Assembly: GCA_030681515.1 (NCBI GenBank)
Contig: JAUXSE010000011.1
Coordinates: 122,441-186,440, forward strand
Direction: 5' to 3'
DNA length: 64,000 bases
From: Geothrix sp.
GTDB lineage: Bacteria; Acidobacteriota; Holophagae; Holophagales; Holophagaceae
A program made the translations under genes and the position numbers. Shown piece after piece: positions 16,154 to 23,561 of the stretch. How positions within the stretch are numbered: position 1 is the first letter of the stretch; every line of letters starts with the position of its first letter. The notes under the pieces were generated by a model that made no database searches, was not told the DNA's origin, and saw nothing but the letters and a program-made list of their open reading frames with translations.

Positions 16154-17576
16154 GACCGCAGCATCGTTCCGCGATTCCGCCGCCAGGGCCCTGTCGGATC
16201 CCCAGCTCCGGGCCAATTTCCAACGGGCCATGGATGGCCTCATGACCAAGCGGCTGGCCCAGTTCCCGGATCCCGGCGACCTGCGGGATCTGCGGCATCT
16301 CAGCACCACCATCCGGTCCCGCAGTCTGCTTCGCCTGCCGGAACTCCTGGAACAACTGGAGGTCAACTGCACGAAGAATGGCATCCAGGTGCATTGGGCC
16401 GAGTCCTGCGAACAGGCCAACGAGCTGATCCTGGGCATCCTCCAGTCCAAGGGCGCGAAAACGCTGGTCAAGGGCAAGAGCATGGTCTCCGAAGAGATGC
16501 ACCTCAATGCCTTCCTCGAAGGACATGGCATCGAGGCCCTGGAATCGGACCTCGGCGAGTACATCATCCAGCTCGACGGCGAGACGCCGAGCCACATCAT
16601 CATGCCGGCCCTCCACAAGAACAAGGAACAGATCGCCCGGCAGTTCAGCCAAAAGATCAAGGACGCCAAGTACACCGAGGATGTGGACGAGCTCACGGCC
16701 CTGGCCCGCAAGGTGCTGCGCCAGAAGTTCCTGGAGGCAGACGCGGGCCTGTCCGGCGTGAACTTCGCCGTGGCCGAAACCGGGACGCTCTGCCTCGTGG
16801 AGAACGAAGGCAACGGCCGCATGAGCACCCATGTGCCGCCCCTCCACATCGCCGTCATGGGGCTGGAGAAGGTCGTCCCGCGTCTCGAAGACGTGGCGCC
16901 GCTCTACGCCATCCTCACCCGCTCCGCCACGGGCCAGGCCGTGAGTACCTACCTCAACCTGATCAGCGGCCCCCGGGGCGAGGGCGAGATGGACGGTCCC
17001 CAGGAAGTCCACCTGGTCATCCTCGACAACGGCCGCTCCCGGATCCATGCCGACCCCCAGCTCCGCGCCACCCTGCGCTGCATCCGATGCGGCGCCTGCA
17101 TGAACCACTGTCCCGTCTACACCCGGGTGGGCGGCCACGCCTACGAAGCCGTCTACCCCGGCCCCATCGGCCAGATCCTCACGCCGCAGATGGAGGGCGT
17201 GGGCGCCCGTCACGACCTGATCCACGCTTCCAGCCTTTGCGGCGCCTGCGCCGAAGTGTGTCCGGTGGAGATCCCCATTCCCGCGATCCTGATCCGCCTG
17301 CGCCGGGAAGCCACGCATGAGGATGTGGCTTCAAAGGTGACCGGCAAGGGCACGGGCCGCACCGTCTCCGAGGACTGGGCCTGGCGCCTCTGGGCCGCCG
17401 TCCTCAAGCGCCCGGCCGTCTATCGCCTCGCCACCTGGTTCGCCACCCGCTTCGGGAAGGCCCTGCCCGCCAGCGCGCCGCTGATCAGGAACTGGACCCA
17501 GTCCCGCACCAAACCTGTTCCCGCCCGCCGTTCGCTCAGCGAGCGGATGCGCGCGGAGGGAGACACCCATGTCTGA
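16143..17576 (+). CDS. lldF: L-lactate oxidation iron-sulfur subunit LldF/LutB
   Basis: LutB-type protein of about 477 residues: a LUD domain (KTLVKGKSMVSEEMHLN, VNFAVAETGTLCLVENEGNG) followed by a ferredoxin-like pair of [4Fe-4S] sites (CIRCGACMNHCPVY and CGACAEVCPVEIP) and the usual C-terminal tail. It oxidises L-lactate to pyruvate together with LldE and LldG. The start is taken as GTG 16143, which has GGGAG at a good distance and overlaps the end of lldE by 11 bases; longer versions of the frame lie antiphase inside lldE and do not resemble the family. Confidence 0.93.
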   Translation: MDAETAASFRDSAARALSDPQLRANFQRAMDGLMTKRLAQFPDPGDLRDLRHLSTTIRSRSLLRLPELLEQLEVNCTKNGIQVHWAESCEQANELILGILQSKGAKTLVKGKSMVSEEMHLNAFLEGHGIEALESDLGEYIIQLDGETPSHIIMPALHKNKEQIARQFSQKIKDAKYTEDVDELTALARKVLRQKFLEADAGLSGVNFAVAETGTLCLVENEGNGRMSTHVPPLHIAVMGLEKVVPRLEDVAPLYAILTRSATGQAVSTYLNLISGPRGEGEMDGPQEVHLVILDNGRSRIHADPQLRATLRCIRCGACMNHCPVYTRVGGHAYEAVYPGPIGQILTPQMEGVGARHDLIHASSLCGACAEVCPVEIPIPAILIRLRREATHEDVASKVTGKGTGRTVSEDWAWRLWAAVLKRPAVYRLATWFATRFGKALPASAPLIRNWTQSRTKPVPARRSLSERMRAEGDTHV

Positions 17577-18243
17577 TGCCCGCGCCGCCATCCTCGGCCG
17601 CCTGCGCGCCTCCGGTGAGCCCGGTCCCCTGCCCTCCCCCCTTCCCGCCCTGGATACCGCCGTCCTCGAACGATGCCAGTGGCCCCCCGCCGAGCGCGTG
17701 GCCCGGCTCCGCAAGGGCATGGAGGCCGTCCATACGGAATTCCTCGACGCCACGCCGGACACCTGGCCCAACCTGGTCCGGGCTTTCTGCGACCGCGAGG
17801 AGCTGAAGAACCTGCTGTACGGCCCCACCAGCGAGGACGGTGCGGTCCTCACGGCCACCTGGTTACCCGACGGCACCCAATTGATGCCCTACGACCGCCC
17901 CGTGGAGGCCTTCAAGCGGGAGCTCTTCACGGGCGTGGATGCCGGATTCACCGGCACCGTGGGTGGCGTGGCGGAAACAGGTGGACTGCTGCTGACGCCC
18001 GGCCCCGCCGAGCCCCGGCTCCTGTCGCTGGTGCCGCCCATCCACATCGCCCTGCTGCGGACCTCCACCATCCAGGACAGTTTCTGGTCCGCCGTGCAGA
18101 CCCTAGGCTGGGGCCGCAGCCTGCCGCCCAACGCCCTCCTGATCTCCGGCCCCAGCAAGACCGCCGACATCGAGCAGACCCTCGCCTACGGCGTCCACGG
18201 CCCCAGGCGCCTCATCGTGGTACTGGTGGACGATCTGGCGTAG
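17569..18243 (+). CDS. lldG: L-lactate oxidation subunit LldG/LutC (LUD domain)
   Basis: A 224-residue LUD-domain protein; the segment GFTGTVGGVAETGGLLLTPG is the conserved core, followed by VPPIHIALLRTSTI and LISGPSKTADIEQTLAYGVH, as in LutC. It completes the LldEFG set and overlaps lldF by eight bases. No lactate permease gene is in the window. The next feature downstream is tRNA-Met and the defence island. Confidence 0.93.
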   Translation: MSDARAAILGRLRASGEPGPLPSPLPALDTAVLERCQWPPAERVARLRKGMEAVHTEFLDATPDTWPNLVRAFCDREELKNLLYGPTSEDGAVLTATWLPDGTQLMPYDRPVEAFKRELFTGVDAGFTGTVGGVAETGGLLLTPGPAEPRLLSLVPPIHIALLRTSTIQDSFWSAVQTLGWGRSLPPNALLISGPSKTADIEQTLAYGVHGPRRLIVVLVDDLA

Positions 18244-18279
18244 ACCGGGACCGGCACTCACGCTAGACTGCATACTCAT

Positions 18280-18356
18280 GGCTGGGTAGCTCAGGTGGTT
18301 AGAGCGAGGGTCTCATAATCCCTAGGTCGGCAGTTCGAGTCTGCCTCCAGCCACCA
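18280..18356 (+). tRNA. elongator tRNA-Met (CAU); island attachment site
   Basis: Acceptor GGCTGGG pairs with TCCAGCC; anticodon CAT at 18314-18316 in GGGTCTCATAATCCC; T-arm CGGCAGTTCGAGTCTGCC; encoded CCA. The 3' half is repeated several times downstream (18.35-18.76 kb) and once more, degenerate, at 23368-23397 beyond the ietA/ietS pair, as expected for a tRNA used as an integration site. Confidence 0.95.
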
Positions 18357-18363
18357 CCATCCA

Positions 18364-18391
18364 CACCGGAGCCACCACGCTCCGGTGCTTT
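18364..18391 (+). terminator. intrinsic terminator after tRNA-Met
   Basis: Nine-bp stem CACCGGAGC / GCTCCGGTG with loop CACCAC followed by CTTT. Exact copy at 18584-18611; a version with a different loop and TTTTT tail lies at 23451-23478. Confidence 0.75.
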
Positions 18392-18531
18392 GCGTACGCC
18401 CGGAAGAGGAAGCAGACTCGGACTGCCGAGAAGCAGTGGCGGCCAGGTAGCCCGCAGCGAGCAAGGCCCCAGTGGGGCCTGCGCAGCGCCCGCGGGCGTG
18501 GCCAGCCACGCGCGCAGTTCGAGTCTGCCTC

Positions 18532-18559
18532 CTTCGGCCAACGCATGCGTTGGCCGAAG
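18532..18559 (+). repeat. 28-bp perfect palindrome inside a tRNA-Met 3' fragment
   Basis: The half-site CTTCGGCCAACGCA is followed by its exact reverse complement. It interrupts the tRNA fragment between GTCTGCCTC and the following TCTAGGGTCAGCCACC. The matching palindrome at 23399-23426 differs by a paired change (GGCC to GGTC on one arm and GGCC to GACC on the other). Confidence 0.9.
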
Positions 18560-19119
18560 TCTAGGGTCAGCCACCACCATCCACACCGGAGCCACCACGC
18601 TCCGGTGCTTTGCGTACGCCCGGAAGAGGAAGCAGACTCGGACTGCCGAGAAGCAGTGGCGGGCCGCTAGGGGCCAGGTGGAGACGCCCCAGTGGGGCGT
18701 CGGAGCCGTCGGCCCCGGGCCCAGCCACGCGCCAGTTCGAGTCTGCCTCCAGCCACCACAAAACAAAGTAATTAGCGCCACTCGTGAGAGTAGCGCTTTT
18801 CCGTTGTGCTACAGACGAACGGGGAATCCTGTGCGTCTCTAGGTGGTCTGGTGCGGCCCGGTGAGCAGCGCGACGTAATTGGTGAGCGATCAAAGCCACT
18901 GTCGATAGCCCTCCGAAACACGGCATGTCGCCCTGCCCCTTCCACGCTGAAGTGGGACCGCAGACGAAGGGTGAAAGGCCGAAGGCCTGGAACCCTTTGG
19001 GTGGCGAGTTGTGCTGGACGCATGATTGTGGCGCCCGTTGGGTAAAGCTTTGTCTTTCGACAGGTTGGTGATGGCGTGTTCGTGTGGCGGCAGTGTTTGA
19101 GTGCAACAGGAAGAGCAAC

Positions 19120-19233
19120 ATGAATGAGAGAAAAGGACGATCAGCCCTTGGTTCTACGTGTGCCAAGAACGTGGTGCATGCCCGCGTAGGGGCGAAATGC
19201 TGGGAGGTGCTGGAGGAGCTGGTCAGGCGTTAG
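19120..19233 (+). CDS. possible 37-residue peptide, unknown
   Basis: ATG at 19120 is preceded by AGGAAGAG at a normal distance. It encodes a basic peptide starting MNERKGRSALGSTCAKNVVH and ending VLEELVRR, followed by TAG. It could be the start of a truncated ribbon-helix-helix-type protein or chance. No relative is recognised. Confidence 0.25.
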   Translation: MNERKGRSALGSTCAKNVVHARVGAKCWEVLEELVRR

Positions 19234-19525
19234 GGTGCGACCCATACGCAGGCCCTCCGCAACCTCTTGGGCGAATCTGTCTTTCCCTCCCCCCTCCCCC
19301 CTAAAGGGGGAGACGGTTCAAGTGGCAAGTGGGCTTTACATGCTCCCCCACGCAGGGGTATCAGGACACCCGTCTATATTTGGTCAACCTTGTCCCGTTT
19401 CAGGGCTATGGCCTGCCGTTGCGGCTGGGCCCACAGACGAATTGCTTCAGTCCACGGATGGGATGTGCTGCCAATTTGAATCGGTCACAAATATGTAGAT
19501 ACGAAAAATTATCGAAAAAATCATT

Positions 19526-19585
19526 GCAAGGTACGCAACTTTAACCTAACCTTTTGCAACTTTGATGTTTTCTGTGCAACATGCA
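19526..19585 (+). promoter_or_regulatory. phased GCAAC repeats upstream of ietA
   Basis: GCAAC occurs at 19535, 19556 and 19576, as CGCAACTTTAAC, TGCAACTTTGAT and TGCAACATGCAT, spaced 21 and 20 bases, i.e. two helical turns, in an AT-rich leader directly before the ribosome site CAGGGGAA of ietA. A related TTGCAAG lies at 19525. They are candidate operator sites, possibly for the helix-turn-helix of IetA itself. Confidence 0.4.
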
Positions 19586-19612
19586 TAGATCTCGACGAAA
19601 CAGGGGAACCAC

Positions 19613-20818
19613 ATGGAACACTTCGCGATCATACAGGCCTTGTGTCGGGTGGCGATGTCCAATCCGTCCGAGGCCGTTCGTCGTCAGGTCGAGCGACTAG
19701 TAGAAGCCCTGAAAGGCGAGGGGAACGAGAAGCAGGCAAAATCGCTTTCAACACTTCTCTCGGCCTCTGAAAAACGCCAGGAGATGGCCCCGAGTCGGAT
19801 CAGGACCTCGCGGGCTATGTTGGCAGGAGAAGAACTGACAAGAAATACGGCGCTCCCAGTGGACCGCGAGACTTCAGTCCCATTAGTGCAGGTCTACTTT
19901 CCAGATGACCTACCGAAAGACGCACCCTATTTCGAAGGGCACATTCGGGAGGCTGTTACGTCCGTGATGGAAGAGTGGCAACACTTCGATCGCCTTGAAG
20001 AAGCCTCGATCAAACCAGCTCGTACATGTCTGATTTACGGCCCCCCTGGGACAGGGAAGACCCATCTCGCCCTATGGATGGCGGGTCGTCTTGCCTTACC
20101 CGTCGTTGTGGCACGACTGGATGGATTGGTCTCTTCCTTTCTTGGAACCACTTCGCGCAACATCGGGTCCCTCTTTTCCTTTGCGGGGAGATACCGATGT
20201 TTGTTGCTTCTGGACGAGTTTGATGCCATCGCAAAACTCAGGAACGACCCTCAAGAGGTTGGAGAAATCAAGCGCGTTGTGAACACCCTCCTTCAGCACT
20301 TAGATTCCAGGTCCGCTGAGGGATTTACGATTGGGATTACGAACCATGATGGACTGCTCGACCCAGCTGTTTGGCGGCGCTTCGAAATCCAACTCCAAGT
20401 CCCTAATCCAAGCTTCGAGGCCAGAGTTCAAATTATTCAGCGGTACCTGGACCCGCTGTCCCTTCCCGACTCCCACGTCAAACTGCTCGCCTGGTTCACT
20501 GGAGGTTCGTCAGGAGCCGAACTGGAATCCCTGGTTCGCCTGATCAAGAAAAATCATGTTCTTCGCCCTGCTGGAAAGAACTTCCTAGAGGATTTGAAAT
20601 TGATCGCCCTGATGAGCAGCGGGAGGATTACTCACTTCAATCGAGATCTTCTCTTTGGGGAAATCAAGCTTCTACTCATTGCCTTAATGAGTGACACGAG
20701 TTTGGACTTCACCCAGACCGAAATCGCTCAGATCCTAAATCGGGATAAATCCACGGTTTCTAGGATGCTTGCAAGTAACTCGCAGGACGGTGCGATCTCT
20801 GAGGTGAGTCATGGCTGA
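19613..20818 (+). CDS. AAA+ ATPase of an IetAS-like defence pair (IetA-like)
   Basis: 401 residues. Residues about 1-90 are helical and charged. The AAA+ core is complete: Walker A GPPGTGKT (143-150), Walker B LLLLDEFD (197-204), sensor-1 ITN (242-244), arginine pair RR (255-256), and a lid GGSSGAELESLV (297-308). Residues about 362-388 (DFTQTEIAQILNRDKSTVSR) read as a helix-turn-helix. The gene is followed with an eight-base overlap by a subtilisin-like protease gene; this pairing and these sizes match IetA-IetS, first described as a plasmid incompatibility locus in Agrobacterium and later shown to be an anti-phage system. In that model the ATPase is the sensor or restraint of the protease. 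A cell-division or FtsH-type ATPase is ruled out by the absence of a membrane or protease part. Confidence 0.8.
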   Translation: MEHFAIIQALCRVAMSNPSEAVRRQVERLVEALKGEGNEKQAKSLSTLLSASEKRQEMAPSRIRTSRAMLAGEELTRNTALPVDRETSVPLVQVYFPDDLPKDAPYFEGHIREAVTSVMEEWQHFDRLEEASIKPARTCLIYGPPGTGKTHLALWMAGRLALPVVVARLDGLVSSFLGTTSRNIGSLFSFAGRYRCLLLLDEFDAIAKLRNDPQEVGEIKRVVNTLLQHLDSRSAEGFTIGITNHDGLLDPAVWRRFEIQLQVPNPSFEARVQIIQRYLDPLSLPDSHVKLLAWFTGGSSGAELESLVRLIKKNHVLRPAGKNFLEDLKLIALMSSGRITHFNRDLLFGEIKLLLIALMSDTSLDFTQTEIAQILNRDKSTVSRMLASNSQDGAISEVSHG

Positions 20819-23321
20819 AGGACCGATCCAGGTTGTTCTCAATACGGATAGTTTTCGTGTCGTGCGGGAACGCCCACCCGGGGGGAGCAACAAGGATTTC
20901 TTTGCTGGGCACGATGAAGCCTTCGTCGCTCACAAACAAAGACTGCTAGACCAGATTAATGGCGCCGTTGCAGGACTGTCATCACAAAGCGGCACTCAGG
21001 TAGGTGTTGTTAAGGTGGTCCTTAGATCTGAAGGAATTGCCAAGAGCCACCGACCTGTCCGTGCTCTGTTTCGGCTAGAAAAAACTCCAATTCTTGGAGG
21101 AATAGATTTCGGTCAGTTGCTTTTCAAAGTCAATCCAAACTCTCTAGCAAAGATCGGGGGGACCATTGATGCTGCCGAAGCAACGACAAATTGGCAGGAG
21201 GATCCAAAATCGAAGAAAGTGGTGGCGAAGCCGTCCAGGTCTAGGAGCGAAGTCGGGGCAATCGAGCGCATCGAGCTTTATGGGGCCTCAGACAAACGGG
21301 GATTTTCTGCCGTCCAGGCTATCGAATGGCTTCAAGACCCAAGAACCGGGGGTGCCTACCATGTCGACCTCTTCCAGAGGCTGATACCTCGCGAGAGTTG
21401 GGACCAACTTGAGGATGACGACCTGGGCCTTCAACGGTCCTTCATCGAAGGCATAGAAACGCTAGGGTTGAAGCTCCGTATTCATCCCATCGGAAGACAT
21501 GAGATTCCAAAGCCCACTTTGTCGATTCGATTGGAACTGCCTAGCTCCACGACCAGCATTCTGTACCAATCCCCTCTTAGAACCAGTGGTGCGGGGGGAT
21601 CCAATGCTGGGGTCGAGGTCGAACGAGACGCCTCAATGCATGATCACTTGTTGGGGTTCCTGGATGGGCATCCTCTGGTCCGTTCAATTCGGTTGCCGGG
21701 CAAGCTCAAATCCGCTGACGTGTCGGAACCCCCAAGCGGAAGCCTTGTCACAATTCCAGACCGGCTTGAAGGAGCGACTTATCCGAAGATCGGAATCATA
21801 GATGGAGGCACCTCTGGGGTTCTATCCAAGTGGATCGTAGGTGCTTGGGACCTTCTCGCGAAAGCACACAAGAGCCCCGACCATGGCACCTTCATTGGTG
21901 GGCTCCTTGTCGTAGGCGAACCCCTCAACGGCCTTGACGTCGTATTAGAGGCAGGGGCTTGCGACCTAGTGGACATTGCAATCGTGCCCAGAGAGGACCA
22001 GCCTCATCTCTTTGCTGAGTACTTTCGAAACGGCATCACTGATTTTCTGGACGAAGTAGAGGCAGCCGTCCAGGAGTGTAAGGCTCGTTATGGTGTGAGG
22101 ATTTTCAACTTCAGCTTGAACATCGATCAGCCCATTTCTTTGAGCCAATACAGCGAAGAGGCAGCCAGACTGGATCAAATTTCGGACGAGCACGATGTCC
22201 TGATCTTCGTATCGGCTGGGAATCTGAACGGAGGGAAGGCAAGATCCGAGTGGTCCTCGGAGCCCATTAAGGCTCTGGCGCAGTTAGCCGCCTCACGCGA
22301 AGACGGTGTGTTAATCCCCGCCGAATCGGTTCGAAACCTCACCGTGGGATCCCTCAACCCGCCTGGTGCATTGGATGCCATCCCCCATGCACCTGCCTCG
22401 TACACACGTCGAGGCCCCGGTCCAGGGGCGATCGTCAAACCTGACTTGGTCCACGTCGGAGGGGCCGGTGCAGCGAAGGGGCTGAATGGTCATGGCCTAT
22501 TTTCGTTGTCGCCTGGAGGGCAAGCTGTCTCATCCTGCGGCACAAGCTTTGCGACTCCCCTCGTGGCCAAGACTGCAGCGGTCCTTCAACAAAGCATTGA
22601 AGGCGAGATCTCACGGGAGACCTTGAAAGCACTGTTGATTCACAACGCTATTGTTCCCGGACCCCTTCAAGATCGAGCCTTTCATGATGTCGCGAGGCAT
22701 CTCGTCGGGTTTGGGATGCCACGCCCGGCGAAGGAGATCCTGGAAGGCAATGCTCACGAGATCACACTGGTATTCGCTAGCAGGTTGCACTTTAAGCAGG
22801 AACTGATCTTCCCTTTCCAATGGCCAATAAGCCTTGTCTCTTCTGATGGGAAGTGTTCTGGTGAGATAAGAGCAACGTTGGTGTATTCACCGCCACTCGA
22901 CCATCGCTACGGTGCCGAATTCGTACGTGTAAACCTCGAGGCGAACCTTCGGCAGGAAAACGGACAAGGGCAATTCAGACGTCAAGTTCCTCCTGCTTAT
23001 CTGCCTAAGGACACTGGGGACGATCATCACTTAGAGTCCACTCTTGTGGAACACGGTTTGAAATGGAGCCCCGTCAAGATCTACCACCGGTTCAGTGAGG
23101 ACGGACATGGGTCCTCGTCAAGCTGGCGCTTAGTCGTGGATTATTTAGAGCGTGCCGAAGCAAAGATGCCGGACGAGGGAGTACCTTTCACCTGCATCGT
23201 CACTATTTCAGATCCCAGCGCAGCTAAGCCCGTATTCAATGAGATGCGCCAAGGTCTGCAGACCCTAGGTGTTCGCCTCGAAAACATCCAAATTGCGGCC
23301 AGAATCACGCCCAGGATCTAG
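20811..23321 (+). CDS. subtilisin-like (S8) serine protease, IetS-like effector
   Basis: 836 residues. Residues about 1-320 have no recognised fold. The subtilase core follows with all catalytic residues: D331 in IGIIDGG, H358 in DHGTFIGG, oxyanion N471 in FVSAGN and S579 in CGTSFATP. About 220 further residues follow the core (beta-rich, ending VRLENIQIAARITPRI). No signal peptide or transmembrane segment is present, so unlike most subtilases it should act in the cytoplasm, in line with an abortive or regulated intracellular protease. It is coupled to the ATPase gene by an eight-base overlap. Codon use is more AT-rich than the host genes. The triad suggests an active enzyme; its substrate is unknown. 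Confidence 0.82.
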   Translation: MAEGPIQVVLNTDSFRVVRERPPGGSNKDFFAGHDEAFVAHKQRLLDQINGAVAGLSSQSGTQVGVVKVVLRSEGIAKSHRPVRALFRLEKTPILGGIDFGQLLFKVNPNSLAKIGGTIDAAEATTNWQEDPKSKKVVAKPSRSRSEVGAIERIELYGASDKRGFSAVQAIEWLQDPRTGGAYHVDLFQRLIPRESWDQLEDDDLGLQRSFIEGIETLGLKLRIHPIGRHEIPKPTLSIRLELPSSTTSILYQSPLRTSGAGGSNAGVEVERDASMHDHLLGFLDGHPLVRSIRLPGKLKSADVSEPPSGSLVTIPDRLEGATYPKIGIIDGGTSGVLSKWIVGAWDLLAKAHKSPDHGTFIGGLLVVGEPLNGLDVVLEAGACDLVDIAIVPREDQPHLFAEYFRNGITDFLDEVEAAVQECKARYGVRIFNFSLNIDQPISLSQYSEEAARLDQISDEHDVLIFVSAGNLNGGKARSEWSSEPIKALAQLAASREDGVLIPAESVRNLTVGSLNPPGALDAIPHAPASYTRRGPGPGAIVKPDLVHVGGAGAAKGLNGHGLFSLSPGGQAVSSCGTSFATPLVAKTAAVLQQSIEGEISRETLKALLIHNAIVPGPLQDRAFHDVARHLVGFGMPRPAKEILEGNAHEITLVFASRLHFKQELIFPFQWPISLVSSDGKCSGEIRATLVYSPPLDHRYGAEFVRVNLEANLRQENGQGQFRRQVPPAYLPKDTGDDHHLESTLVEHGLKWSPVKIYHRFSEDGHGSSSSWRLVVDYLERAEAKMPDEGVPFTCIVTISDPSAAKPVFNEMRQGLQTLGVRLENIQIAARITPRI

Positions 23322-23367
23322 GTGCAGAAATAGCGGCAGGCACGGAACGGGCAGCCACAAGACACAC

Positions 23368-23530
23368 AATCCCTGGGTCGGCGGTTCGAGTCTGCCTTCT
23401 TCGGTCAACGCATGCGTTGACCGAAGTCTATGGTCAGCCACCACCATCTACACCGGAGCCTCGCGCTCCGGTGTTTTTGTACACCGACCCAAGCCAAGGA
23501 CTCGGACTGCCGAGAAGCAGTGGCGACCCA
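23368..23530 (+). repeat. right-end copy of the tRNA-Met 3' repeat unit
   Basis: Parts in the same order as unit 1: tRNA 3' half (23368-23397), 28-bp palindrome (23399-23426), GTCAGCCACCACCATCTACA, terminator hairpin (23451-23478) and an inverted T-arm remnant GGACTCGGACTGCCGA (about 23498-23513) with GAAGCAGTGGCGA. It then decays within a CCACGC/GCGTGG hairpin just before the bshA stop. Confidence 0.85.
23399..23426 (+). repeat. 28-bp palindrome, right island copy
   Basis: Half-site CTTCGGTCAACGCA followed by its exact reverse complement. Relative to the left copy (18532-18559) one base pair has changed on both arms, keeping the symmetry. Confidence 0.9.
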
Positions 23531-23561
23531 GTAGCCACGCACGCGTGGTGAGAGGCTCGCC

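Larger units (their letters stand above)
18327..18758 (+). repeat. array of tRNA-Met 3'-end repeats, two full units
   Basis: The T-arm/acceptor block CAGTTCGAGTCTGCCTCC occurs in the tRNA (18331-18348) and again at 18515-18532 and 18733-18750. A 95-base block is the same at 18348-18442 and 18568-18662; it holds AGCCACCACCATCCACACC, a terminator hairpin, and at 18408-18429 / 18628-18649 a reverse-complement copy of the T-arm (CAGACTCGGACTGCCGA). After it comes a hairpin with loop AGT (GGCCCC/GGGGCC in unit 1, GACGCCCC/GGGGCGTC in unit 2), then CCAGCCACGCG and the next forward T-arm. Confidence 0.88.
18759..19612. other. gene-poor left part of the island
   Basis: About 850 bases between the repeat array and ietA. 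Apart from one very short frame (19120-19233) no coding signal was seen in either strand: frames are short and lack ribosome sites. There is a CCCCCT/AGGGGG hairpin near 19285-19312, and the last 110 bases are AT-rich and likely hold the ietA promoter. It may be the scar of lost mobility genes. Confidence 0.6.
18280..23530 (+). mobile_element. tRNA-Met-linked genomic island carrying an IetAS-like defence pair
   Basis: The left limit is tRNA-Met. The right limit is a copy of its 3' half: AATCCCTGGGTCGGCGGTTC at 23368-23387 against AATCCCTAGGTCGGCAGTTC in the tRNA, continuing GAGTCTGCCT. Between them lie two repeat units, about 850 bases without convincing genes, and two overlapping genes visibly poorer in G+C and with more A/T-ending codons than the flanks (lactate operon; bshA). 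No integrase, transposase or relaxase gene is visible, so the element is either a decayed remnant or is moved in trans. Confidence 0.75.

Noticed and set aside
18327..18758. Possible CRISPR array
   Set aside because: Only two long units with internal structure and tRNA-derived parts; no short regular repeats with unique spacers and no cas genes.
18759..19612. Integrase or transposase remnant in the island
   Set aside because: No frame of useful length or tyrosine/serine recombinase motif was found on either strand.
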